A stretch of 64,000 nt of DNA from NCBI GenBank assembly GCA_030549335.1, contig CM060195.1, positions 27,594,874-27,658,873 on the forward strand, in the 5' to 3' direction. Made by a program: the position numbers and the translations under genes. Positions 46,494-58,036 of the stretch are shown one piece after another; the first letter of the stretch is position 1; the number at the start of each line of letters is the position of its first letter. The notes under the pieces are model-generated. The model worked only from the letters and a program-made list of their open reading frames with translations. It searched no databases and was not told where the DNA came from. Origin of the DNA: Pontederia crassipes. Taxonomy: Eukaryota > Streptophyta > Magnoliopsida > Commelinales > Pontederiaceae.

Positions 46494-49400
46494 TCAATTT
46501 TGTGCAGCTTTTGCACCAACTGCAAAGAATTCAGAAATAACCTCAAGGGGCATGCCTTTTGTTTCAGGAACCTTGAGGTACACAAATACTAATGATACGA
46601 CGCACACAACGGCATATATTCCAAAAACGCCGGCGAGGCCAATCGAGTCGAGCATCACAGGGAGGGAGTAGGTGACAATTATATCGCAGATCCAGTAAGT
46701 GAGTGCACAGATGGCTATGCACACGCCGCGAACCCGAGTAGGAAAAATTTCTGCACAGAGAATGTTGGGAATCGGGCCAAATCCCATGACGAAGCAGCAG
46801 AAGTAGATGATGACGCTAACAGTGGACAGTACAGCGTGAACCACCGTGCCCAAATCCAACATGTTGGACACAACCAAGACAACGAGTGATGCTATTAGGA
46901 CCGGTATTGTAGACAGAAGAAGAAACCTGCAAATTTTGAAGCGTATGTGACTGTTAACATTTGATGCAGCGATAGGGAGGTCAGAAACGAAACAAAGTGT
47001 ATGCCAGAATTAGAATCATCATTGTAACCAAATGAGCAGGGAAGATAGTTTGCCTTCTTCCTGAGACATCCATAAGTCTCATTGCAACAGCTATACAAGG
47101 GAGCATCAAGAAGGTGGTAAGAGCACTAATAAGGATAGATGCTGAATCAGAACTGATGCCAATGTTGCCCAGAAGAGTTCCGACACCAGCTTGTTCCAGA
47201 ATCTGAGGTGTGTAGTAAAGAACCCCATTTATGCCAGAAAACTGTCATACCAGCAAAGAAACATTAGCTAAACAAAGCGTAGGAGATTGAGTTAATGAAG
47301 AGATAGGATAAATTTTTTATAGACAACAAAAAAAAAGCCCAAAGGATCAGAATGAAAACTAGAATCACAGATGCTTGCAATATATGAGCTCAAATATTTT
47401 AACATTATGTAGCATCATGGTTGCAGTCATGATTCATACAACTAAAAAGAAATTTAAGCGCATGCATCACAATGATGTTATGCATGTAAAGGAAAAACCT
47501 CTTTTTTTTTTACGAAGAAAAGGATGATGAACCAACGTTGGAACTAATCAACTTAGTGAAACTTTTACTGATGACATAATACTCTATTAAAGACCAATAA
47601 GCTCTAGGCAAATTTTATATACTGCATCCTGAATCATGAATTTTAGGTTGCAAAACTAATGTCCTGATGATCATTGGAATCCACCAGGTACTCAAATTTA
47701 CTGTAACTTGCCTGCTGAAGTATCTGGATCCCAATCCCAACCATCAAAGCATGCTTTACACCAGGTTCGAAAACATCACCCCAACTAGGACCTTTAGCAG
47801 CTGATTCGGATGGATGAAGCATTGCCGGCCCAACTGGATGCTGATCCATAACATCTTTTGAGTAGAGAGCTGGTTGGCTTACCAGTGCAGCAGCCTGCAC
47901 AAATTCGCCGTCTTCAGGAATTTCACCTGCCGGAAGAGACAGAAGGGAACCCCTCCCTGACCCCATACCACCCTCCTGATGTAAATAGATTCTCTTGAAC
48001 CCTCCTTCAATTTTACATCTGCACCCTCTGTCTCAGACCATTTCCAAGCCAATTGCCAGCCCCCACCAATACCCATGCTACTGACTGCTTCTCCAGCATT
48101 GTCCTGCACTAGACTGCTATTCTGTCTCATATCCAAAATACGTCCTCGTAACGGTGCAATTTCCTTTGTTTCCGTACTTGTAGTCTGCCGAGAGATTAAA
48201 GGACTGGAGAGATGGCCATCAGAATCACCTCCAGTGTCAGAGGTATAACCTTCAACTTCGTTCCCAAGTCTTTCTTCATCCCACTGTTCAGTTCCGGGCT
48301 GCTGCTCAGTTACACCGAACATGCTACCAAAATTTGGCAAGAGGCTTCTCATGCTTCCAGTCTCAGGCAACTGCTTCTCATGGACGCTACCGAACAGGGT
48401 GACCATGGGATCCATTAGAGGCACACTACTCTGGCTAGCCAGGCTACCACGGCGAGACACAAGGCCAAGGGAACTTCCGAGCATACTTTGCCCCTTCACT
48501 GGCCATGCCACCCAAGAAAGACCTTCTTCAGGGCCATATAATGTAATCTTTTCATTATCAGCAACTGCTTCCTGATCGTCAGTCATCTCGTTTGAAGGGC
48601 CAATTATGTACTCCTCAACTGATATATCATCTCCAACTCCCAAGCCCTCAACCAAAAGGGCCATTTCACCTGCATATTTCAAGTGAAAATCAAATCGCTC
48701 TGTTACGCAACTTGTCTATAATGTGTTTCTGTGGGAGAATTGAGAAGCATACAGATATTCAATCACTAAAGGAACAGAATCAGCAATGAAAAGATAAATA
48801 AAGCTAGAACAACACAAAAAGGATCACAATGGTAACTATTAACACAGAATGCACAAAACAACATTCACAACAGTGAATCTCCCACATTAAATGGTAAATA
48901 AGTAATAAAACATCATACGAGTTGCTTAAGTTTCATGAAGTCCTAGAACTAATAGTTATTTGTTTCAATCACACAAGGAAAAGAAAATATTATCAGTCTC
49001 TCAGCCATAGATGATATCTGATTATTCTCATATCCAAGGTTCTTTCTCAAAAGGATTCAAATTTTGGGGTTTGATAATCTTCCATTCAGTGTGCTTTAGT
49101 TAGTACGGACTACTGCATGCATCATAACCATCTTATGAGTAAAATAAATATATATGAGATACAATCATACATCCGCAATATTAAGTCCAAGATACGCCCA
49201 ATATCTTTCATTGTAACAATTAAATGAGTATTATTTTCCATCACAATTCGTGACTTATGATCATCTCTGAGTCACAAGTTTTAATTGCAAAAATTAATTG
49301 AAATTTGGCTAACATGAAAATGTTGATGCATCCGAGCATTCAAGGAGACAAAAGTAAAGTAAAACATGAATTCTGTTGAAAACAAACCTGAGACATCCTC

Positions 49401-50343
49401 CCTCCCGCGCAGTGTCTGCAGGACCCTCTTGGCTTCCACCATCTGCCCTTTACTTACAAGCCACCTTGGAGACTCCGGCAAATAGAAAACAGTTAATGCA
49501 AAATAAAGAAGTGATGGAATGGAGAGAACACCCAGCATCAATCTCCATTCAGGACTTGCCATCAATGACATCCCAAAGTTCATACAATATGAGAGGAACA
49601 TCCCCCCAGATCCAGTGAACTGAGGAAGCGTGTTCAGAAGGCCCCTTGTCTCTGCTGGAGCAGTCTCAGAGATGTACACAGGAACAAGAGTGACAGCCAG
49701 ACCGATTCCAAAACCATCAATAAGCCGTGCCAAGAGTAAGACATAAACATTCGGTGACCAGAGCATCACCAAGCCACTAATGAAATACAAAACTGAAGAA
49801 ATGATTAGCATGGGACGCCTACCAACCCAATCTGATACAGCGCCGGAGAATGTTGTTATGATAGTGGCACCAATAAGAGACATGGCTACTATAAGACCCT
49901 CTATTGTCGGCTCAGATTCTAGTTTGAATTCCTTTTTAATATACAGGACAGCCACTGAAAAGGAGAGAATAATTATTATACATGTGAATATAATTCCTTT
50001 TTTAATCTTTGGATGATCTAGCACCTTCCAATGATTAATCACAAGAACTTGTTGTACAGACAAGAAGCAAAACATAATTTCAGATTAGTCATAATATTAA
50101 AGAGGCTTAGAAAATCTTCCAAGCATCATTGAACTAGTAACATCATTGCTGAAAGATTTTAATCAACGATAAAAAATGAAAAAAAACTTGACATGATCAT
50201 GGTGGGCACAGGAGAGCAACAGTTGTTCACTTGGATCTGAGAGAGAAACCCAAGTAAAAGTTGCCTGCAATTGTAGCATTATCCCATCCCTGCAACATAT
50301 TTCCGATTGCGGCGGCAAGGGCAACTATAACAGCCCCCTGCAT
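46494..50343 (-). CDS. MSSP2: tonoplast monosaccharide-sensing/sugar transporter (MSSP/TMT/TST), frameshifted
   Basis: Major-facilitator proton/sugar antiporter that loads hexoses or sucrose into the vacuole. Five coding exons: 50265-50343, 49388-49954, 47712-48669, 47054-47241 and 46494-46926, about 741 residues if the frame were continuous, the family length. Features: start MQGAVIVALAAAIGNMLQGW with DNATIA; RRPMLI and PESPRWLVSKG signatures in the first six helices; the long hydrophilic central loop unique to this family (residues about 225-500; SSPLISRQTTS); then GIQILQQFSGINGVLYYTPQ, GFGPIPNILCAEIFPTRVRG and VPETKGMPLEV. In the loop near 48016 one base is missing: WSETEGADVK goes out of frame, while EGGFKRIYLHQEGG continues in the next frame. 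As written, translation would stop near 47881 and lose helices 7-12. Introns 1, 3 and 4 begin GC, not GT. Gene or assembly error cannot be distinguished here. Confidence 0.93.
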
Positions 50344-51835
50344 CTTGTCGGGAAAGAATGTAGATGACCTTCCCAATCAAATAATAAATCTGGAAGAAAT
50401 CATATGAGAAACAAATTACAGTAGTTCTTCCTTTGCATAAAGACAAATGATATATCATGATAGCGAGACCAACAACCAGTCAACAGCGAACCTACCAAAA
50501 AGTTAACCTCAAATCAAACAAGAAACTAACGAATTTGCGTTTACCAGCTAACAGAATCAGAGATTGATGAATCAGGCGAGCATGCGATTTTGGTACACCA
50601 ATCTAACCTCACAGCGATCATACCTAGGAGAACTGGAGAGGAGGCGACAATATGGCTAGTGACTGTGCAAACCAAAAAAAAGCACAGACCTTGAGAAAGT
50701 CCGAAGAAATGGGACAAAGATCACACACTGGAAAGAAAAAAAGGAAAACACACTCATCAGTGGCGGTGGACGAAGAGGAAAAAGGACCTAAACAAGAGGA
50801 ACATGACGACGACGACGACGACGACGACATGCCTTTCTCGTTCGCATTTCTTAATTACTTTGTCCCTTACCCCTCTAATACTTAGACGACACCTGGAAAA
50901 TAAATACCTCGCGTTCCTTTGTCCTCCTTGTTGCGGAGGCTTTACCTTGAGTTAAGACGATGCACCATTAACGCAGGAACGCCCACTGCCGCCCGCCGCC
51001 ACCGCCTAATCAGAAACCCGTCAAACGATAAAAGATGGTGATTTTCTTGTTACTCTCCACGCCGCTGGCCCGCTGCCGTCAAAGTCTCACCTTTTCGCCA
51101 GGAGCCAACTGGAAGGAGCGGCGGAGACGCGCCAGAGGATTCAAACAATAAATCGGACAATCGAAGAGAAGGACAATGGGATTCCAAAAAGAACAAAAAA
51201 AAGGAAACAATTCTCACATTGTTGCAGCAAAGATCAACAGGACGGAGCACGCAGCAAAACTATTCAAAATCGGACTATCTTGCGAGACCTCGGAAATCGA
51301 GAAAGGAAATCAGGAAGAAGAAATCCAACGTGGTGATTCCAATGACGGGGGCCCGGTCAAAATGTCACCTTTCCAACCAGAAGCCGCCGGCACTAAGACG
51401 AGCGGAGCAGGCGCTCGAAGACGCCTCAAAATTGGAACCTTGCTAAATTTCACACGTTCATCTCCTCGCTGTTTCGTGTCAGGGCATTGGAAAGAGGCAA
51501 AAGGAGAAGATAGGTGGAGGGGCAATAAAAGAGAGAAGAAGCTGTCTCTTTCGACTTGCGTGCATATGATGCAGCCAATGATGGCAGGCAGCGAAGCAGC
51601 ACCATGAACAGGTGTTGCTCGGCGTTGCTTGACGCGTTGGTTGGCGCCTTGTGTTCTGCTAGAGACCTCGAACTACCCTTCTGAGTTCTGATCAGCTATC
51701 CGTCAGCGCGAGGAGAGAGTCGGAAGGCGTGCAATCAGGAGATGACAGCCAAGAGACGTCGTCTCCTCTCCAATGGGACTGGACGATAACAAAAATAACG
51801 CTCTCTAGATTCCGCGAATTCTAACTAAAATGGAA
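50344..51835 (-). promoter_or_regulatory. 5' leader and upstream region of the sugar transporter
   Basis: A TTCTTCCAG acceptor at 50390-50398 suggests a 5'-UTR intron, with the non-coding first exon farther upstream (about 50600-51000); this is inference from splice motifs. The region is less AT-rich than its surroundings and contains a (GAC)8 tract at 50805-50828. Open frames here look like chance. Confidence 0.4.
50805..50828. repeat. (GAC)8 microsatellite
   Basis: Eight uninterrupted GAC triplets in the probable 5' leader region of the sugar-transporter gene. Confidence 0.9.
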
Positions 51836-53921
51836 TTTTGGGATTCTCTCCCTTTTCGGCGATGGTGCATGCTTAAATTTTATAGGTTACTCATACATGT
51901 TTGAATTATAATTATTATATTATTAGTATAAGAGCTTGTCCATTTATTTATATTAAATTAACTACGGTTTCTTTTTAAGTAAATATTTATATATTAAAAT
52001 AAGAGTTTCCCGATAATTTACATTATTTTTTTTTGAAGTAGATTATCTTAAATCATTTATAATTATTTTGATATAAATAAACAGGAAAAGTCTTATTTTA
52101 ATAGTTTATAATTGTACTAAATTATAGCACATTATTTTTCCGATAAAATCATTGCAAATTTATTTTTTTTTATCTTATATTTTTTTCGTTTACCCTTGAA
52201 CAATATAATATTAAAAGAAAAAAAACAAATAATAAGATGAATCTCCGAGGCAAAGTTATCTCCATTGAAGAATTAGCATTTTTTATTTTCTACTTTCCCG
52301 TTTTTTATTTTTTTAAATGATTGTGCTACGATTACTTTCGATTTATGATGAATGGTGGATCAAAAAATTATCTAATTAATCAACTCATTATCCATTATGA
52401 ATCGGATGGTGGCACAAATATTAAATCTTTAAAAAAACTCAATAGTTAAATGTTTTTAATAGTTAAGTGAAATTATTTTGAAATGAGACTAATATGATAA
52501 TTTATAAATTACTTCAAAATAAACATTAAATATGTACTTTTAGAAAAGGATGTGGATGGTTTATAAATCTTGGACAATTAATATGATGAAGTACACATGG
52601 TAAAAAGATAATCTTATTATAAAAGAAACTTATACATCCACAATAAATACCATCATTTATGATTTTATTGTATAGATTATTAGGAAACCTATCATTTGAT
52701 TTTAGACTTCATATATACGTTTCCTATACATATGGTGGATATTTATAACTTTTGTGTTGTATAATAATATGCCCATATAATCATAGATTAATTACTTTCA
52801 TATTGACATTAACATTATATGGTTCATACTTATGTTTACTTTTATGTTCATATTATATATAGATGCATCTTTATAAAGGTGTGTCCATTGGATGACAAGA
52901 AATTATGTGCTATGATGGCGCAACCCTCTGCATATTCTTTCAATGAACAGGAATCAATTGAATACTTTGATCATAAGGTTCATCTTTTGGGTGAAACAAT
53001 AATAAGTGTTCGAACCGATAAATAGCATTCTTCTCAAAACATTTGAAGTACAAGAAACATTATTGAGCTGAAATGATTGTGTTTTCTAAGAGGAGGATTA
53101 GAACAAAGCGAAGACCTTCATAAGTCATTTTCAAATCATGATTAAAATGTTTTTTTTATCATTGTTTAAAAAAATTTCACGAAGGCCTAATTGGAGAATA
53201 TCATTGTCAATCCTAACCTTTGTTATCTTGATTCTCCTCCCCACTACATCCTCACAATTTTAGAAAGATATTTGGAAAGACAAATATGCAGGTACGCTCA
53301 AGGTCAACAGGTGGAGCGTGTAATAGCTTCGGTGGTCTCAGAGTTCAAATTTTGTGGGTGTAAAAAGTTTTCTCTGAGAGTTTTATTCGTCATAATTATA
53401 TCCGTCATAATTATGCATACTACCCGAGGTGACATCAAATTAATCGAATTCGATAATGGACCGAGCTTTCAACCTGTGATCGGTACGCTCCTTAGCGTCG
53501 CGTGGATTAGACGATCGAGGTGACAACCGAAAAAATAATAATACTGACATCAATAAAAAGTTAAATTTATCAAATCAATCGACATATATTTGGCGGTAAA
53601 TTTTTACGGGGAAAGCATATCTATATGACTATATGTCATGATAGTATCATCTTTTGCTTGTCCGATATTAATCATGATATACTTAACTTTATAAATTATA
53701 AATATTTGAGACATATTGTATATTATAATTGAATTACTATATTCTTGAATATTAATAATGATGTAATTAAATTATAATGGATGAAAATACTTAATATTAT
53801 TCGCTTGAGGTCGATGGAATTTTTACTATTCTTTGATTGAAGCCGATGGCATTTTGAAAGGCGTCTTTGGTACATCACTAGATTCAACACATATAATTAA
53901 TAAAAGATACAAAGCATGTCC
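51836..53921. other. AT-rich intergenic DNA
   Basis: No convincing gene or terminal repeat. Short frames at 52819-53025 and 53191-53523 have no recognisable motif. Confidence 0.45.
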
Positions 53922-54151
53922 AATGTACACGTTTAACCATTTTGCAGCTTTGACACATTTCAAGCTATGCATTTCGAGAAAATGATAAATTTATACAGAA
54001 GTTTTTAAATGATGTTATAAAATTGATATATATATATATATATATATATAATGTACACGTTTAACCATTTTGCAGCTTTGACACATTTCAAGCTATTCAT
54101 TTCGAGAAAATGATAAATTTATACAGAAGTTTTTAAATGATGTTATAAAAT

Positions 54152-54186
<35 letters not shown>
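53922..54186. repeat. 128-bp tandem duplication ending in (TA)n
   Basis: The unit AATGTACACGTTTAACC...AAATTGA plus a TA run occurs at 53922 and again at 54050, with a single substitution (GCTATGCATT versus GCTATTCATT) and different TA lengths. Confidence 0.9.
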
Positions 54187-54189
<3 letters not shown>

Positions 54190-54190
<1 letters not shown>

Positions 54191-55101
54191 TTTAAGATAC
54201 AAGTTATTGCCGCATTAAAGATTGATATGCGGCCGCTTATAAGATTCTTTAGAGCACATTCTCAAACAATTTCACTGGATACATTCTCAAAGGCGCAACA
54301 AAACAACTATTCCTTTTGCCCTTAACTAAGATGTAATTGTAAATGCATAACTTTCCTCGCACTTCTTCATTTTTACCCCCCATTGCTATTTTCACATCAA
54401 AGGCCTTCGTAGGAGTAGTGGCCATTGTCATCTTCAGTAAGCCCGGAAAAAAAATCTTCAGTTTCTTTCTTTTTTTTTCTTTTTTTCTTTTGAGCCAAGC
54501 CAGGAATAAATATTCATCTTACCAAGTTCTATGCTTATCATATTGGATCGTGCAAGTTCTATTGTGGGAGATGGGTATGCTCCAAGTTATTGAAGACACT
54601 CCTTCATCGACAGGTATGGCATTAAGTGTAGTTCCAGGCTTCCAGCCCTTGATGGCTCGTGCCTTGAATAGCTGCATAAAATGGGCACCTAAATTAAACC
54701 CAACATGACATTTGACAGTATAACTCAGATGTAGGGAAAAATAGATATTTATTTAACAAAAGCAGGCATGATATGTTTTCCTCACAATTTAATACCTGAA
54801 GTTTAGTATTGTCCACCAATATTGTCACTTGATTTCTAGGAGTAGTAATGTGGTTCACCGAGCGGTGCACAATACTGCCAATTCAATCCTGCTTGTGAAC
54901 CACAATTCATATGCATTATCTGCAATTCCTTGGATTTCCCATAGCTCATCTCAACAAACGTGAAGCCAATAATCACTTTTCCAAAAACTCAAACTTGGCG
55001 AAATCTTGGCGCCGAATAATCAATCTCAGTAAGAAAAGTGCAAGAGAAGAAGATACATCATCAGTTCCCAACTCCATCCTTTGTGAGTAATTTGTGAAAC
55101 T
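54190..55101. other. 3' flank of the PPR gene
   Basis: Nothing firmly identified. A minus-strand frame at 54249-54431 (MTMATTPTKAFDVKIAMGG) and sequence around 54600-54700 might be exons of an unrecognised gene or the 3' UTR. Confidence 0.35.
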
Positions 55102-56952
55102 CTACCAGTAATCTCTGCAGGAGCATGATCCATCTTTGAAATAATGGAATCTACTCCGATCTCTCACCACAATCTCCCTATCATAGACCTTAGAAATGAG
55201 TTTAGTCACCAGATGGCAATCTGCACACACTCGCAAGTTCTTCACTATTCTTATAACCATTCCTGGAGCAGTGTTGAGCAGGGCAAATGCAATAGCCAAC
55301 CTCTCACTGTGGTAGTTCAATGCAGTCTCCTTCTCTTCTTCCTCTATGTCCGCTAACACATTACTCGTCCGTGGAACATATCCTGCGAGCTTCAACTTGT
55401 TCGCAATCTCTTCGATCTTCTCGTATATTTCATCGCTCTGCGGATGCGACCTATCTCCCATAACAAACTCATAAACACGATTACCCAATTCCACCAGGCT
55501 GTGGCCAGGCTTCTTCCTCACCCCTTCCTTCAGCATGTTCCTCCTGAGTTTGTGGACATCACCCCACTGCCTGGCAGCTGCATATAGGTTGGACAATAAC
55601 ACATAGTCACCACTATGTCCAGGATCCAATTTCACAAGCTTCTCCCAAGCAGCCTGGCCGATATCCAGTTTCTTGTGCATTGCACAAGCTCCAAGCAATG
55701 TCCTCCAAATCACGGCGTTGGGCTCCAATGGCATGTTCAATATATAGTCATGCGCCTCTTCAACCAAGCCAGACCTTCCTAGCAAGTCTACCATGCAGCC
55801 GTAATGCTCTATCTTGGGAACAATGTTGTACTCTTTCCTCATTTTGTTGAAATACCTGAACCCCTCGTCGACCAGGCCGCAATGGCTGCAAGCATACAAG
55901 ACACCGACCAATGTGATCTCCGTTGGCATCAACCTCTTCCTGTCCATCGCGCGAAAGAGCTCAAGCGACTCTTCGCTGAACCCATTCATTGCCAACCCAA
56001 CAATTAATGAGGTCCAAGACACCACATTTCTATCTTCCATCTCGTCGAACACCTGGCGGGCCTCCTTGATGCTTCCGCATTTCGCATAAAGATCGATGAG
56101 GGCGTTTCCTACATGCGCATTCTGCGCCAATCCCACCTTGAGCAAGTAGACATGTGCCCTGCGGCCGAGTGCCAGCGCCCCAAGCTCTGCGCAGGCTGTG
56201 AGCAGGCTGACCATGGTAAAGCCATCAGGCTGGACGCCTCCGTCCTCATCGCTAGTCATCTCCCTGAAAAGAGTCAGCGATTCGTTGGGTTTTCCGTTGA
56301 CGGCGAATCCATTGATGATCGAATTCCAAGTCACAAGGTTCTTCTGGGACATCCTCTCGAACATCCTGTGGGCGCTCTCGAAAAGGCCGCACGAAGCGTA
56401 AAAGTGCAACAGCGTGTTCTGGACGAAGACAGAGGCGTCGTGCCCGTCCTTTACCGAACGGCAGTGGACGCGCTCGCCGTCGCGGAGAGAGAGGAGCCTG
56501 GCGCAGGCCTTGAGGAGAAACGGGTAGGTGTGAGTATCGGCGGGGACGGCGTCGGCGACCATGCGTAGATGGAAGTCGAGGGCCGGGGCGGGGCTGGCGC
56601 TTTCGGCGTAACCGCGGATCATGGTGTTGTAGGTGAACACGTTGGGAACCGGGACCTGCGAGAATACTGCGGCCGCATAAGGCATGGGATCAACGGCAAC
56701 AGCGGCGGCGGTGGAGACGAGGGCGAAGATGAAATGCTTGGAAAAGAGCGGGTGGGCGAGGGGGACGCCTGAGCGGATGGCGTGGGCGTGGATTTGCCTG
56801 AGGCGGGGGAGGGAATGGGCGTCGCACAGGAGGAAAGCGACGCAGCGCCGCACGGCCGGGGGGTTCGGAGAGGCGACCTCGGACGAGAGACCGCAAAAAT
56901 CTGAACGCTGTCGTTGGATTACGGCGGCGGCGTCGTTGCTGGGTGGTGTCAT
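55102..56952 (-). CDS. pentatricopeptide repeat protein, PLS class with E and DYW domains
   Basis: Intronless, 616 residues, complete from MTPPSNDAAAV to the terminal tripeptide DYW. Family knowledge: PLS-DYW proteins bind a specific organelle transcript and carry out C-to-U RNA editing; the DYW domain is the deaminase. Repeats run from about residue 75 to 430 and are of alternating P, L and S type (PNVFTYNTMIRGYAESA, KNLVTWNSIINGFAVNGKPN, NVVSWTSLIVGLAMNGFSEE, then IEHYGCMVDLLGRSG). E/E+ motifs follow (PNAVIWRTLLGACAMHKKLD, DYVLLSNLYAAARQWGDV). The DYW domain has the zinc-binding HSE (NYHSERLA) and CADCH, plus CSC close to the end, so the deaminase residues look intact. Most similar in plan to Arabidopsis At4g21065-like proteins. 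The N-terminus is Ala/Pro/Arg-rich and could be a plastid or mitochondrial presequence. The 5' half is very GC-rich. Confidence 0.95.
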   Translation of the reverse strand: MTPPSNDAAAVIQRQRSDFCGLSSEVASPNPPAVRRCVAFLLCDAHSLPRLRQIHAHAIRSGVPLAHPLFSKHFIFALVSTAAAVAVDPMPYAAAVFSQVPVPNVFTYNTMIRGYAESASPAPALDFHLRMVADAVPADTHTYPFLLKACARLLSLRDGERVHCRSVKDGHDASVFVQNTLLHFYASCGLFESAHRMFERMSQKNLVTWNSIINGFAVNGKPNESLTLFREMTSDEDGGVQPDGFTMVSLLTACAELGALALGRRAHVYLLKVGLAQNAHVGNALIDLYAKCGSIKEARQVFDEMEDRNVVSWTSLIVGLAMNGFSEESLELFRAMDRKRLMPTEITLVGVLYACSHCGLVDEGFRYFNKMRKEYNIVPKIEHYGCMVDLLGRSGLVEEAHDYILNMPLEPNAVIWRTLLGACAMHKKLDIGQAAWEKLVKLDPGHSGDYVLLSNLYAAARQWGDVHKLRRNMLKEGVRKKPGHSLVELGNRVYEFVMGDRSHPQSDEIYEKIEEIANKLKLAGYVPRTSNVLADIEEEEKETALNYHSERLAIAFALLNTAPGMVIRIVKNLRVCADCHLVTKLISKVYDREIVVRDRSRFHYFKDGSCSCRDYW

Positions 56953-58036
56953 TGGGCCATAAACTCGATTGCTCTCCCGTGATGGCGGTGGTGGTGGAGG
57001 CGGGACATTGGCGGCCTAAATAAAATAAAAGAAGTATGCTTGTATTTGTTGGGCAGCGACCTCTCGTGGCAGCGCCCTCTGCCGACTTCACGCGCCGCTC
57101 CTTTCGCGGGGCGAGCTTGTTCGCCTCTCTCGGAATCTCCTTCGTCCGCCGCGCCGCCACCGCTGCAGCAGCTGAGAGCCGCTGCGAAGCTTCTCCTTCG
57201 CGGCAGACTCAGACCTTCGAATTGCATCCATACGTACAAGAAGCCTCGCGGAGAGCCCGGGCGTCTGGACCACGCCGTCGCCTCGGAAATGCGCTCATAG
57301 AGGTAGAGCCTTTATTCGTCGTAAGCAAGCTCTGCGAAGGTCGGGGCGGGCCCGATCACGGCCTCTGGTTCGTTGAGCGGTGGCAACAGCAATAGCAGCA
57401 GCATGTGGCAGGCAGAAGCCGCCGGTGAGATCGTGTATGTAAAGCCCCCGTCATGTATTACTTTGTGATCAATTCGGTTGAAAGATTCTACTTTTTCTTG
57501 AATCAACCAATGTTCAAACTTCAAAGCTTCTTTTTAATGCGATTTAACTTTTACATATTTGCTGCGGAGCTCGAGACTCATCATATATTACATTACAAGA
57601 CATTCATAATACTCAGTTTAAGCATCATCTTTCTACGGTGGAAGTTTAATTATAGTTGAAATGTTTTAATCTAGTTCAACTTATTTATAGTGTAAGCAGA
57701 TGATCACCGATCATGTCCTATCCTTGGACTGCCATCTAGAAAGTAATGTAACATAAGATGCCGTAATAACAAATCTCTGTTATATCTTATGTCTAACAAC
57801 ATCAGTATGACTTCCTTTATTGAGTACAACAAAAGCATCTGTAGACACTCTTAGTTGGAGTAACATCGTCATAATACATAATAGTTCACTTATGATTTGC
57901 ATGAAGCCTCCTGGAGCTGCTTGATAGCCTCTTTTCATTTCTTTCAATACACAGATATTCGTCACTCAAGAAACAGAAGCTCCCATGGAAATTTTAGCAC
58001 ATCCCAGAAAGTAAAGAGATCTGTAACAAGACTACC
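56953..58036. other. spacer between the PPR and PMI1 genes
   Basis: Holds the PPR 5' leader (GC-rich to about 57450) and the PMI1 3' UTR. A plus-strand frame at 57040-57300 (MYLLGSDLSWQRPLP to SEMRS) is open but unrecognised, and I do not call it a gene. No terminal repeats were seen. Confidence 0.45.

Noticed and set aside
51176-51607. 143-codon plus-strand frame upstream of the sugar transporter
   Set aside because: No motif; composition and position fit an upstream/leader region.
55144-57160. Plus-strand and shifted frames over the PPR gene
   Set aside because: Shadows of the complete DYW-class coding sequence.
57040-57300. Plus-strand frame of 86 codons divergent from the PPR gene
   Set aside because: GC-rich leader region; the protein is not recognised and overlaps other open frames, so a gene cannot be supported.
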